From: a virus
Length of the DNA stretch: 42,909 bases
Reading direction: 5' to 3' (one strand)
Virus record (IMG/VR): IMGVR_UViG_3300031707_000048
Coordinates: 1-42,909 of that record
Positions 19,943 to 28,331 of the stretch are shown here, in pieces (the stretch's first letter is position 1; the number at the start of each line of letters is the position of its first letter). Made by a program: the position numbers and the translations under genes. The notes beneath the pieces were generated by a model. It saw only the letters and a program-made list of their open reading frames with translations, was not told where the DNA came from and searched no databases.

Positions 19943-20971
19943 ATGGGAACTGTAGCTGTGCTCGGATACTATACATTAATGGACGTGGTGAATTCGTACA
20001 CGTCATTGGATGCCCAGGCTCAGTATATCTGGGCAGCGAATGTTTTGGCAAGGAAGTGCCCCATGATCAGGGATCTTCCAATGGTTCCGTCTAATATGAT
20101 CATGAGCAACATCGGTTCGAGAAGGACCTATCTCTCCACCCCTGGAACCAGACGCTTCAATGAAGGCGTGGCCCCAAGTGCGAGCCACAAGACTCCCTTC
20201 ACGGATCCTGTTGCGATGGTGGAGGATTACTCAGAGTGTGATTATGCGCTTTGGAAGATTCAGAATGATCCTAACCAATGGAGACAGGATGAGGATCAGG
20301 CCAAGGTGGAAGGATTAACACAGAAGATGGAAGACCTTATCATCTATGGGTCTATCGCAACCGATCCTGCCGCATTCGATGGCTTTGCAACCAGATTCAA
20401 ATCTAAGACCCGTAGGCCAAACGGCGACTCCAGCACCCCATATAACGTTCTTTCTCAGGGAGGGGACGCCGGTGCTCACCACGCATCGGTCTGGGTCGTC
20501 GAGTGGGGGAAGAATAAGGTGTTTGGGATCTTCCCGAAGAATCTGCCAGGGGGTCTTTTGATCGAGGATTTGGGAAAGGTTACGATCAATACCAGTGCAT
20601 CGCCCGCAACGGCTCCGACGTATATGGAGGGATTGCGCACCCACTTTGCGTGGTATATGGGAATTGTGGTGCATGACGAGAGGTGCATTCAGAGGCTTGG
20701 GGATATTGAAGTGACTGGAACCACTAATATCTTCGATGAGGACAACCTCATCAAATTAATCAACCAACTGCCTGGGGGCGGGGGTGCTGCGGGAACGGCG
20801 ATTTATTGCACTCTTGGAGTCAAGACCCAGCTCGATATTAGGGCGAAGGATAAGACAAACGTTAACTACACCCCCGATGAGGTTTGGGGCGGCAACATCA
20901 CGAGATTCAGAGGCATTCCGGTCTATATGGCCGAGATGCTGGATGAGACTGAGTCAGTGTTGGAAACATAA
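19943..20971 (+). CDS. Major capsid protein
   Basis: A 342-residue protein directly after the scaffold and before a cement protein. Blocks typical of podovirus major head proteins of this class are ARKCPMIRDLPMVPSN near residue 40, TPGTRRFNEGVAPSASHKTP, VEDYSECDYALWKIQND, and KMEDLIIYGSIATDPAAFDG. The C-terminal part has HDERCIQRLGDIEVTG and YTPDEVWGGNITRFRGIPVY. It has the usual length and is expected to form the HK97-like shell. AAAAAGGAGGAATAGAA precedes it, as expected for a highly expressed gene. Confidence 0.82.
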   Translation: MGTVAVLGYYTLMDVVNSYTSLDAQAQYIWAANVLARKCPMIRDLPMVPSNMIMSNIGSRRTYLSTPGTRRFNEGVAPSASHKTPFTDPVAMVEDYSECDYALWKIQNDPNQWRQDEDQAKVEGLTQKMEDLIIYGSIATDPAAFDGFATRFKSKTRRPNGDSSTPYNVLSQGGDAGAHHASVWVVEWGKNKVFGIFPKNLPGGLLIEDLGKVTINTSASPATAPTYMEGLRTHFAWYMGIVVHDERCIQRLGDIEVTGTTNIFDEDNLIKLINQLPGGGGAAGTAIYCTLGVKTQLDIRAKDKTNVNYTPDEVWGGNITRFRGIPVYMAEMLDETESVLET

Positions 20972-21000
20972 GTTAAAAATCTAAAAGGAGGTAAAGCGAC

Positions 21001-21393
21001 ATGCCTATGTACGATAAAAAATATTCACTTGGAGCTGCAAAAGTCTTCAAGGATGGTGTGTATTCCACTGATGAGGTTGATTTTGGGGTGGCTAACCCCA
21101 ACCTCGGAAAGTCCGGAATGTTCGGTCTTCACATGGTAGTGACGACTGCATTTGCCGAAGCCTCAGAAGGCTTGATCTTCTGGGTAATGAATGCTGCAAC
21201 TGAAACTTCGACTGTGAAGCACATGGGAAGATTCCTCACATTGGCAAGTTTGACTTTGGGAAAGCATTTCTTTATCCCCTGTGGTCATACCTTGCTTCAA
21301 TATGCCAGGGCGAGGTGTGATAAGGTGACTACGGACGAAGTTACTGGCCAGATGGTTATGTGGTTTGGCCCCGACGAGGACGGAGCAGAATAA
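21001..21393 (+). CDS. Bbp16-like capsid cement protein
   Basis: A 130-residue beta-rich protein after the major capsid gene: SLGAAKVFKDGVYSTDEVDFG, then LHMVVTTAFAEASEGLIFWV and FIPCGHTLLQYARARCDKV. Pattern, size and position match Bbp16 family capsid stabilising proteins. It should sit on the outside of the shell. Strong ribosome site AAAAGGAGGTAAAGCGAC. A terminator follows about 70 bases later. Confidence 0.7.
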   Translation: MPMYDKKYSLGAAKVFKDGVYSTDEVDFGVANPNLGKSGMFGLHMVVTTAFAEASEGLIFWVMNAATETSTVKHMGRFLTLASLTLGKHFFIPCGHTLLQYARARCDKVTTDEVTGQMVMWFGPDEDGAE

Positions 21394-21459
21394 TCAATCA
21401 ACCCTTTGGCGAAACCGGTTGAGATGAACCGCCATTGAATATGCCAGAGGCTTAATAGG

Positions 21460-21508
21460 ACCCGAATTGCGGCCAGCATCCAGCAATGGATGAAAGATTC
21501 GGGTTTTT
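21460..21508 (+). terminator. Intrinsic terminator after the capsid genes
   Basis: ACCCGAAT (21460-21467) pairs with ATTCGGGT (21497-21504) and is followed by TTTTT. The loop contains a second small stem, CATCC/GGATG. It lies in the 140-base gap after the cement gene and probably reduces read-through so capsid proteins exceed tail proteins. Confidence 0.7.
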
Positions 21509-21536
21509 ACTATAAGTACGAGAGGGGGTGAATCGA

Positions 21537-21803
21537 ATGATAGGAATCTGCAAAAGACGTTGTTGGGATGGTCATAAGACGAGGCGGTATTACCCAGGAG
21601 ATCAGGATGACATCGACCCCAAGGGAGAGATGGCTGAGCATTTTATATTCCCAGAGGCCAGGGAGGCTCCAAAGGTAGAGTCCCCGAAGACTGAAGTCGC
21701 TGCAGATGTGCAGGATGAGAAGCCGAAGAAACTCTCGTCTGGAGCATTGAAAGCGATGGAAGTGGCGAAGAAAAGAAGGGAAAAAGAAAAAGAGAAGAAG
21801 TAA
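21537..21803 (+). CDS. Hypothetical protein with N-terminal CKRRCWDG, 88 aa
   Basis: MIGICKRRCWDGHKTRRYYPG, an acidic region and a Lys-rich coiled tail (AMEVAKKRREKEKEKK). ATG 21537 follows AGAGGGGGTGAATCGA; GTG 21528 abuts the ribosome site and is less likely. Proteins like this, between cement and tail tube genes, occur in other podoviruses without known function. Confidence 0.55.
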   Translation: MIGICKRRCWDGHKTRRYYPGDQDDIDPKGEMAEHFIFPEAREAPKVESPKTEVAADVQDEKPKKLSSGALKAMEVAKKRREKEKEKK

Positions 21804-21815
21804 AAGGAGGGCTAA

Positions 21816-22916
21816 GTGGCCTACACCATAGCCGGAATCGTCAATTTAGCCTTGGGGCGCATTGGGGTGAAGAAGATTGCGGACCCACAGGCATTCCCGT
21901 TCACAGAAGACTCCAATCAAGCCATCAAGGCCAATGCCGTTTGGGAGTACGTAAGAGATGAAGTAGTAGGAATAAGGGACTGGAAATTTGCCAAAAAGAG
22001 AACAGCGATTGGAAGGGTCGCAGAGACCCCCGCATCAGATTTTGATTATGCCTACCTCCTGCCTGATGACTTCCTGAGATTGGTGCAAACCGAGCCTAAT
22101 ATCTATCCTGACTATCCATACAGCATTGAGACAATGGATGTAATAGAGGGATTGGGAAATATCCTGGACTTCAATCCAGTCACTGCCTACACAGCAGCGT
22201 TGAAGTCCAAAATCGGTAGGTATTGCGAACTGGACTGCGGGTCGAGTAAATCACTGTTCGTGGCCGCAGCGTACAAGGAAGACGATGTGACGCTTCTGAG
22301 CGTGGAATGCGTGAGCGCCGCAGACGACGTGCTGGCGGTAACGTCTGACGAGAACGCAATCACGATAAGCCTTGCGAAGACTACTTCAAGCAAAAACACA
22401 GCAGCTCTGATTCAGACGGCGCTGAGAGCACTCGCTACCGTGAATGAAATAGACGTGTCGGCATGGACGGTGACGGCTAATGCAGCCTATGTAGCAGCTC
22501 CCCCGACGTCAGGGATTGATGTCGATGCAGTCCCGATGGGAAATGGAGATAAGGCTTACACGTGCATACTGGCCGGTACAGGCAAATTCCCAGCGGTTGA
22601 GACTTCCTATTGGACTGAAATCGAGCCTTCTGCCGCTCTGTGTCTGCTTACCGACTACGACAATGTAGCTGGGGGGCAAGAATTGGTGATAATTTACATA
22701 AGGAGAGTGACTGATGTGATTCTTTTCTTTCCAAGCTTTATCAGTGCATTGGCATTTCGACTTGCCGCAGAACTTTCGATAGGGCTGACAGAGGGAACTG
22801 GGAAATTTGGCGGAATGATGGGGCTGTACAACAATGCTCTGATAAGTGCGTTAGAGGTCAATCAGAGCCTCGAATACATGAAGACTCCGGACCCGTGGAG
22901 CGAGGCTGGTAGATGA
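21816..22916 (+). CDS. Tail tubular protein A (gp11-like) with inserted domain
   Basis: A 366-residue protein, much longer than T7 gp11 (about 196). The ends match the gp11/gatekeeper family: NLALGRIGVKKIAD, YVRDEVVGIRDWKFAKKR and FDYAYLLPDDFLRLV at the N-terminus; IYIRRVTDVILFFPSFISAL and AELSIGLTEG at the C-terminus. Residues about 120-285 are an insertion with beta-rich, Ala/Val-rich sequence (VTLLSVECVSAADDVLAV, NEIDVSAWTVTANAAYVA) like domains seen in other tail proteins. It joins portal to tail. GTG start after AAAGGAGGGCTAA. Confidence 0.78.
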   Translation: MAYTIAGIVNLALGRIGVKKIADPQAFPFTEDSNQAIKANAVWEYVRDEVVGIRDWKFAKKRTAIGRVAETPASDFDYAYLLPDDFLRLVQTEPNIYPDYPYSIETMDVIEGLGNILDFNPVTAYTAALKSKIGRYCELDCGSSKSLFVAAAYKEDDVTLLSVECVSAADDVLAVTSDENAITISLAKTTSSKNTAALIQTALRALATVNEIDVSAWTVTANAAYVAAPPTSGIDVDAVPMGNGDKAYTCILAGTGKFPAVETSYWTEIEPSAALCLLTDYDNVAGGQELVIIYIRRVTDVILFFPSFISALAFRLAAELSIGLTEGTGKFGGMMGLYNNALISALEVNQSLEYMKTPDPWSEAGR

Positions 22917-23113
22917 TAAGCCTGATAGCCAAGAACCCGTTCACCCGCCAAATAAGGAATGAATACGTTGGACATGGCGGATACGTGGTAGGAGATGGCA
23001 CAGTCCCAATGAGTGAATTGAGGCTCACCCCGAAGGCCAGCTCTACCGGTCCAGAGGGCACAATCTTTTATGATAGCGATGACGATCATATCTGGGTCGC
23101 TACTGAGGTCTAA
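22913..23113 (+). CDS. Small conserved tail-region protein, 66 aa
   Basis: YVGHGGYVVGDGTVPMSELR, TPKASSTGPEGTIFYDSDDD and HIWVAT. The GPEGTIFYDSDDDHxxV pattern is common in phage tail or fibre genes and resembles one beta-repeat of a fibre. The start overlaps the gp11-like stop by ATGA. Probably a minor tail or fibre attachment protein. Confidence 0.6.
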   Translation: MISLIAKNPFTRQIRNEYVGHGGYVVGDGTVPMSELRLTPKASSTGPEGTIFYDSDDDHIWVATEV

Positions 23114-23614
23114 ATGAAGTTAACAATTCCTATAGGTTTGTGTCAGTGCGGATGTAGACAGATAACAAAGATTGCTGCGAGGACTGACATGGGGAGAAGC
23201 TGGAAGAAGGGAGAACCTTTTAGATTTATTTTTGGCCACAGATTTCGCAAGTTGACTAATTATAAAAAGATTGGGTTTATTAGGGAGCATGTTCTAATTG
23301 GAGAAAGGGCATTGGGAAAGCTACTTCCACGGGGAGTCGCCATGCATCATTTTCCCTCGAATGGTAATTCCACGCATCTTGTGATTTGCCAGGATCACGC
23401 TTACCACATGCTGCTTCACGTCCGTCATCGTTCATTTATTGCTTGTGGTGATCCAAACTGGAGAAAGTGTCAGTATTGTAATGAATACGATGATCAAAAT
23501 AATCTATACGTGCATAAGGACGCCGCCGGACGCATGCATTACCGGCATAGATCCTGTTGGAATGCATATCAAAGGGAACGCCGATCGTGGAGGGAGGAAC
23601 GCATATGCGCCTAA
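23114..23614 (+). CDS. HNH homing endonuclease-like protein
   Basis: A 166-residue protein: LCQCGCRQITKIAARTD, FRFIFGHRFRK, REHVLIGERALGKLLPRGVA, then MHHF and THLVICQDHAYHMLLHVRHR, and a C-terminal zinc site CQYCNEYDD. This is a common phage HNH family, typically free-standing homing nucleases within tail genes. Its ATG directly follows the previous stop and it ends inside the next gene's ribosome region. That fits insertion into a tightly packed operon. Confidence 0.75.
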   Translation: MKLTIPIGLCQCGCRQITKIAARTDMGRSWKKGEPFRFIFGHRFRKLTNYKKIGFIREHVLIGERALGKLLPRGVAMHHFPSNGNSTHLVICQDHAYHMLLHVRHRSFIACGDPNWRKCQYCNEYDDQNNLYVHKDAAGRMHYRHRSCWNAYQRERRSWREERICA

Positions 23615-23763
23615 CAATCTGGCTTAAAGGGGAAAAAGCAACACTCTTTATCGGGGGAGATATTGAACACGGAAAGGCCCCTATAATCACGGCTGAACTG
23701 AAAAATCCACAGATCTTAATCGATCCGGATAAATGTTTGGTCAAAATCATAGAGACGGAATAG
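23605..23763 (+). CDS. Hypothetical beta protein, 52 aa
   Basis: ATG 23605 follows GAGGGAGGAACGCAT, so I prefer it to the frame open from 23557. The product is MRLTIWLKGEKATLFIGGD followed by a second beta stretch and LVKIIETE. It overlaps the HNH gene end by 10 bases. Possibly a small tail component; no family recognised. Confidence 0.5.
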   Translation: MRLTIWLKGEKATLFIGGDIEHGKAPIITAELKNPQILIDPDKCLVKIIETE

Positions 23764-23772
23764 GAGGGTAAA

Positions 23773-24162
23773 ATGGCTGTTGTATGGAAAAAACTGGCGT
23801 ATGAAATTGATGTGATCAAATTATCAGTGATGACAGAGGTAGGAGATATTATTTATTGCTCCGCACTCGGGCCTCCAGTCGTTGCTTCACCTCTGGCCCA
23901 CGGCGATGCGGCAGATGTGCTGACCTCCGCTGGCCACGGAGCACCTCCCGTATGGGACCCGCCTGCGGCTCCCGCTGCACACAAATTGAATTCCCACAGC
24001 AGTCCCGATGGCGCAGTGGCATTTGCTGGACAGCAGGCCACAGACCTGGTGGATCACGTGGTGGCCGATGCAACTGCCAGGCTTGCTCTAACCGGTGTGG
24101 TGGGTAAAAGGTGCTTCCAGACGGATGAATTAGCTGAGTATGTCTGCACGGCACTGTCATGA
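23773..24162 (+). CDS. Fibre-module protein with MAVxWKKLAYE N-terminus, 129 aa
   Basis: The N-terminus MAVVWKKLAYEIDVI is nearly the same as that of the 195-residue fibre gene 0.55 kb downstream (MAVTWKKLAYENNVV). The middle is Pro/Ala/His-rich (AGHGAPPVWDPPAAPAAHKL). The shared N-terminus is probably a particle-attachment module with different distal parts. GGAGGGTAAA precedes the start. Confidence 0.6.
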   Translation: MAVVWKKLAYEIDVIKLSVMTEVGDIIYCSALGPPVVASPLAHGDAADVLTSAGHGAPPVWDPPAAPAAHKLNSHSSPDGAVAFAGQQATDLVDHVVADATARLALTGVVGKRCFQTDELAEYVCTALS

Positions 24163-24326
24163 AAGAGATACCCAAGACCCGCAAGGATAAGATGGGCAGG
24201 CTTAATAATCAAATGGTGAAGTTGATCGATAGTTCGGATCTAACTCCACTTGAAATCATCACCGTTCTCAGAATGATTGTTCACAAAGTGGAACGGCTTC
24301 TTGAAGTTGAGACTGTGGGGAAGTGA
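24159..24326 (+). CDS. Small helical protein, 55 aa
   Basis: Found in the gap between the two fibre-module genes. ATG 24159 overlaps the previous stop (ATGA), and the next gene begins one base after its stop. The product is basic then amphipathic: MKEIPKTRKDKMGRLNNQMV, then SDLTPLEIITVLRMIVHKVE. Perhaps an assembly factor for the flanking fibres; unproven. Confidence 0.55.
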   Translation: MKEIPKTRKDKMGRLNNQMVKLIDSSDLTPLEIITVLRMIVHKVERLLEVETVGK

Positions 24327-24327
24327 T

Positions 24328-24915
24328 ATGGCAGTGACGTGGAAAAAATTGGCGTATGAGAATAATGTTGTTACAAAAGCATTCCTGAGTGCTAAAGGTG
24401 ATTTGTTGTATGCTAATCCTGGAGGAACCATCCAGAGACTTCCGATTGGGACCGATAATCAAATTCTCGCTGTAAACGTGGATTTGCCGAACTGGGAAGC
24501 GGCTGCGGCAGGAAGTTTTCATAAAGCCAGATCCTATCTTGCTGGAGCACAAAACGTCTTAACTGCCACATTTACAAAGGTCCTCATAGATACTGATTCC
24601 TTCGACCCCTCTAATATAACGGACCTCGTAAACCACAGGATCATACCAAATCAAGCGGGCTATTATCACGTAGTAGGACAAGTCGCATTTACCACTTTTC
24701 TTGCCTCCACGTTTGCAATGCTCTATTTCAACGGGGCAATTGCCTCTTATGGGGATTATATTGGATCAGCAGTTTTTGCCGTTACTCATGATCTTATCTA
24801 TTTTAACGGGAGTAGCAACTACGTGGAACTCTGGTGCTATCAGGGCAGCGGTTCAACTCAAGCCTTATCTCTTAGCCCTGAACGGAATTTCTTAGTTGTA
24901 TTTGGGCCATTTTGA
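24328..24915 (+). CDS. Tail fibre with C-terminal C1q/TNF-like domain
   Basis: A 195-residue protein. Residues 1-15 (MAVTWKKLAYENNVV) repeat the module of the gene at 23773. Residues 20-60 hold KGDLLYANPGGTIQRLPIG, a common phage-fibre shaft motif. From about 75 on comes a jelly-roll-like domain: FTKVLIDTDSFDPSNITDLV, HRIIPNQAGYYHVVGQVAF, YFNGAIASYGDYIGSAVFAV. It probably binds a host surface structure as a trimer. The frame begins at 24277, but ATG 24328 fits the module and coupling. Confidence 0.68.
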   Translation: MAVTWKKLAYENNVVTKAFLSAKGDLLYANPGGTIQRLPIGTDNQILAVNVDLPNWEAAAAGSFHKARSYLAGAQNVLTATFTKVLIDTDSFDPSNITDLVNHRIIPNQAGYYHVVGQVAFTTFLASTFAMLYFNGAIASYGDYIGSAVFAVTHDLIYFNGSSNYVELWCYQGSGSTQALSLSPERNFLVVFGPF

Positions 24916-26045
24916 TGAAAAAGACTCCTCTCATTAACGTGTTTAATGCTGGCGAGCTTGGATACGACATGGATGCGAGGTCGGATGTCAAGAAATACTA
25001 TGAGGGGTGCCGTGTACTGGAGGGTATGATACCGATCGTAGAGGGACCGGCCCAGAGAATGCCAGGAACATACTATATGGCCTCCGTTAAGGGAACAATC
25101 ACTACTTTTTTCTTTATTACTTTACACGCACTAATTGAACTTGAGGACTTCCTCAAAGTAAACGCCTACGTTCCATCGCCTCTTAGGACTACTTTTACCA
25201 GCATATGCACCGATGGAGTATACCTTTACCATTCGGCGGGTGGGACCCCAAAGGGCTATATAGAGAAATTCGATCTGGCAACCCGCTCCTATGTGGGAGA
25301 GATACAGGGAAATTCCAATACAAGTTCTCATTTGGATTCATGTGCTATTGATACAGTGAACGGTTATGCCTACTTTTGTAATTACGGAAGTGCAAGCATC
25401 AGCACTATCTATAAGGTGAGGCTCTCCGACTTCTCGGTCGTTGCCGCTCTTACCTTGTCCACCGGCTACGCAGTGTCAATTGCGTTGGATATTGCTAATG
25501 ACTTCGGATACATTGCCAACAGTACCGTTTCCCCAAATAAGATCACAAAAATAAGACTCTCCACTCTCACCGAGATCTCCACTTTGAGTATGGGGGTATC
25601 CGGAGCAAGTTGCGGGTATTCCGCATTGATTGATACAAATTATGCGTACTTCCCCATCCTGTCAAGTCCAGGCAAAATCGTTAGATTAAAGTTATTAGAT
25701 TTTTCAATAGATTCGGTGTTGTCGTTGGGTTCGGGGGAGAACCAGATCAATATCATGGTCAAGGACAGCACTTATATTTATTGTGGGACCCGCCAAAGTC
25801 CCGCTAAAATAGTAAGAGTATTGATTTCCACATTCGAAAGAGCGGATGCAATAACGCTAAGCTCTCCGGAGAACCTGGCAAGGGGGGCAACCATCATGGG
25901 GACAAATGCGTACTTTGGCACTTTCTCCACTATTGCGAGAATAGTGAAAGTGGACCTACCCACGTTCACAAGAGTCGAAGTTGTTAATTTGACGGGGTAT
26001 ACGTCTACTCCATCAGGAGCGGTGAGTCCGTTCCCATACTCATAG
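24915..26045 (+). CDS. gp12-type N-terminal module fused to a beta-propeller
   Basis: Residues 1-60 (KKTPLINVFNAGELGYDMDA, RSDVKKYYEGCRVLEGMIP, RMPGTYY) match the FxAGELSP N-terminus of gp12-like tail tube/nozzle proteins. The rest is different: about six repeats of 45-50 residues, each with a (K/R)I.(K/R)V.L.(T/D)F strand (TIYKVRLSDFSVVAALTLS, KITKIRLSTLTEISTLSMG, KIVRLKLLDFSIDSVLSLG). These predict a six- to seven-bladed propeller. The same N-terminal module is repeated in the next gene. It may be a tail-tip adhesin using the gp12 docking region. ATG 24915 overlaps the previous stop. Confidence 0.65.
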   Translation: MKKTPLINVFNAGELGYDMDARSDVKKYYEGCRVLEGMIPIVEGPAQRMPGTYYMASVKGTITTFFFITLHALIELEDFLKVNAYVPSPLRTTFTSICTDGVYLYHSAGGTPKGYIEKFDLATRSYVGEIQGNSNTSSHLDSCAIDTVNGYAYFCNYGSASISTIYKVRLSDFSVVAALTLSTGYAVSIALDIANDFGYIANSTVSPNKITKIRLSTLTEISTLSMGVSGASCGYSALIDTNYAYFPILSSPGKIVRLKLLDFSIDSVLSLGSGENQINIMVKDSTYIYCGTRQSPAKIVRVLISTFERADAITLSSPENLARGATIMGTNAYFGTFSTIARIVKVDLPTFTRVEVVNLTGYTSTPSGAVSPFPYS

Positions 26046-26054
26046 GAGACAGCA

Positions 26055-26264
26055 ATGCCAAACGGTAAGTCCGAAAAGAAGACTCCTTTGATCTGCTCAT
26101 TCAATGCAGGAGAACTCAGCCCTAAGGTAGAGGTGAGATCGGACATCAATAAGTATTATGCGGGATGCAGAACCTTGGAGGGTATGGTTCCGATGGTGCA
26201 GGGGGGGACAAGTAGAATGCCAGGGACGTACTACGTGACAGTAGTGAGAGGTGATTCAATTTGA
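26055..26264 (+). CDS. Stand-alone N-terminal module of a split gp12-like tail protein
   Basis: A 69-residue protein: KKTPLICSFNAGELSPKVEV, RSDINKYYAGCRTLEGMVP, GGTSRMPGTYYVTVV. It is the classic FxAGELSP module that normally starts the long gp12-like protein. Here it stops with TGA, and the body is encoded separately 19 bases downstream in another frame. Either the gene is naturally split into two subunits or a frameshift joins them. It is a clear paralogue of the previous gene's N-terminus. Confidence 0.65.
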   Translation: MPNGKSEKKTPLICSFNAGELSPKVEVRSDINKYYAGCRTLEGMVPMVQGGTSRMPGTYYVTVVRGDSI

Positions 26265-26283
26265 CCAGTGGGGGGTGTATTAG

Positions 26284-27855
26284 ATGGCAAGTAAGAAGAC
26301 AAGGATAGTTAAGTTCCGTTTCTCCACCACTCAATGCTATGCTCTTGAGTTCGGGGAGAATTATATAAGATTCTTTAGGAACGGACTGCAAATAACATCG
26401 GGGGGAACTCCAGTTGAAGTAACCACTGAGTACCTTGAGGCTGAACTTTTCGAACTCGACTGTCGCACTCAGAGCGCTGATACCCTTTATATCTTCCACC
26501 ATAATCATAAGCCATCACATTTGGTGCGCACCTCCGACACGGTTTGGAGTTTCACGGAATTCACTTACGGCGGGAAGTTTGCATCCGCCAGTAATTACCC
26601 ATCATGTGGCACATTCCATGAGGACAGACTTATACTGGCTGCCACGGACACCGCTCCGCAGACTATTTGGGGGAGTGCATCGGGGGGCTACGATGACTTC
26701 GCTCTGGATCCGGAGGATCCCTCTGCAGGAATAGAGTACCGCCTTGTGTCCGGAAGCATCGATCGCATCAGGTGGTTATTTGCGGGGGATTATTTGCTTG
26801 CGGGGACTATCGGAGGAATTTGGAAGATCTGGTCCTCGTATTCATCGGAGCCATTATCCCAAGAGAATATAAATGCCAGTAAACAGGTATTCCTGGGGGC
26901 GAGTGGAGTATATCCGGAGATGGTGGAAGACGCAATCTTATTTGTGACGAGGCTTGGAACGTCTATAAGAAGGTTGGCCTATTCGTTGGAAGCCGATAAG
27001 ATGATAGCCCCCACCATGATGAGAATAGCAAGCCACATAGCTGAGGGGACTACGAGAGCGCTCTCCGGAATAGTGGAAATGGCGTTCCAAATGGAGCCAT
27101 ACCCCATCCTTTGGGCAGTAAGAACGGATGGACAGTTGCTGGGAATGGTATACGATAATCAAGATCAGGTTTATGCGTGGTTCAGAGTGAGGACAGACGG
27201 CATAATAGAGTCAGTAGCCGTCATAAGTGAGGACGGAAAAGAAGACCAGGTATGGATTGTGGTAAAGAGAACTATAGCAACGGTAGCAAAGAGATATATT
27301 GAGTATTTTATGCCGCACCAGTTCTTCTCGGTGATATCTGATTGTTTCTTTGTTCACAGCGGACTAACTCTAACTGGAATTAATGCAACTATCACGCTTG
27401 CTCATTTGGTGGGAAAAAGCGTGGTGGCTCTCGTAGACGGCAAGTATCAAGGTCCATTTGTGGTTCCGGTCGGGGGAGTGGTCACATTGACTACGCCAAG
27501 TGTTAGTAAGGTGCATGCTGGACTTCCCTATACCTCTATCGTGGAGCCGATGAAACTGCACGTTCCCACCGACCAGGGGACTGCAAGAGGCAAGAAACAG
27601 AAGATAAACAGAATAACTGGGTGCTTCTATGAGACCGGATTGGGGGTAAAGGCGGGGCCTGATCAGACCCATCTTAAGGACGCATTTCTGAATGAGGATC
27701 ATCCGGTAGCTGGGGTGCTCTTTACCGGAGATAAGGATTTCGAATTCGAGGGGGACTGGGGGAATGAGGCTACCATAACCATAACTCAGAATCAGCCGCT
27801 CCCCATGACAATACTGGCGTTGATTCCAAGAGTGACAACGCATGATGAGGATTGA
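26284..27855 (+). CDS. gp12-like tail tubular protein B, main body
   Basis: A 523-residue protein continuing where gp12-like proteins normally go after the module: RIVKFRFSTTQCYALEFGEN, YIRFFRNGLQI, QSADTLYIFHHNHKP, HLVRTSDTVWSF, SNYPSCGTFHEDRLILAATD and PQTIWGSASGGYDDF. It ends in ILALIPRVTTHDED. It should form the tail nozzle with the preceding 69-residue module. GGGGGGTG lies seven bases before ATG 26284, so independent translation is plausible. Confidence 0.75.
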   Translation: MASKKTRIVKFRFSTTQCYALEFGENYIRFFRNGLQITSGGTPVEVTTEYLEAELFELDCRTQSADTLYIFHHNHKPSHLVRTSDTVWSFTEFTYGGKFASASNYPSCGTFHEDRLILAATDTAPQTIWGSASGGYDDFALDPEDPSAGIEYRLVSGSIDRIRWLFAGDYLLAGTIGGIWKIWSSYSSEPLSQENINASKQVFLGASGVYPEMVEDAILFVTRLGTSIRRLAYSLEADKMIAPTMMRIASHIAEGTTRALSGIVEMAFQMEPYPILWAVRTDGQLLGMVYDNQDQVYAWFRVRTDGIIESVAVISEDGKEDQVWIVVKRTIATVAKRYIEYFMPHQFFSVISDCFFVHSGLTLTGINATITLAHLVGKSVVALVDGKYQGPFVVPVGGVVTLTTPSVSKVHAGLPYTSIVEPMKLHVPTDQGTARGKKQKINRITGCFYETGLGVKAGPDQTHLKDAFLNEDHPVAGVLFTGDKDFEFEGDWGNEATITITQNQPLPMTILALIPRVTTHDED

Positions 27856-27860
27856 TTGAC

Positions 27861-28331
27861 ATGAATATGGAGATAGTGAAACTCAAGAAGGAGCACGCCT
27901 TCGATATAATAAAAAGAAATAAAGAGGATGGATTAGTAGTAACAGATAGTAAAGCGGACTTGGAGAAAATTGGAGAAGTGTGGGAGAACGGGGGACCAGC
28001 GTACACACTGATGATTGATGGTCAGATAGTGTGCTGCGCAGGGGTGGTACTGATGGAGTGGAATAGAGGTGAGGCGTGGACGCTGGTGTCGTCTCTCTTC
28101 TACAAGTACCCGAAGACCTCATTCAAGGCTATTAAGGTAAAGCTTGACGAGATCGCAAGAGAGAAGAATTTGAGAAGGGTGCAATCGGTAATAAGTTCAA
28201 ATTCGGAGTGGGGGGAAAGGTGGATGGAACACTTGGGGTTCCAGAAGGAGGGAACACTAAGAGCTTATGGCCCCAGCGGGGGGGATTTTGTGATGTTCTC
28301 ACGGATATATAATAATAATGGAGGCGTATAG
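27861..28331 (+). CDS. gp13-like GNAT-fold protein
   Basis: A 156-residue protein of the phage gp13/DUF2833 type. It has EHAFDIIKRNKEDGLVVTDS, PAYTLMIDGQIVCCAGVVLM, GEAWTLVSSLFYKYPKTSF and a GNAT C-terminal SEWGERWMEHLGFQKEGTL. T7 gp13 is needed for internal core assembly, though the fold is acetyltransferase-like. The gene lies between gp12-like and gp14-like genes, as in T7. ATG 27861 is chosen over TTG 27852. Whether it acetylates anything is unknown. Confidence 0.72.
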   Translation: MNMEIVKLKKEHAFDIIKRNKEDGLVVTDSKADLEKIGEVWENGGPAYTLMIDGQIVCCAGVVLMEWNRGEAWTLVSSLFYKYPKTSFKAIKVKLDEIAREKNLRRVQSVISSNSEWGERWMEHLGFQKEGTLRAYGPSGGDFVMFSRIYNNNGGV

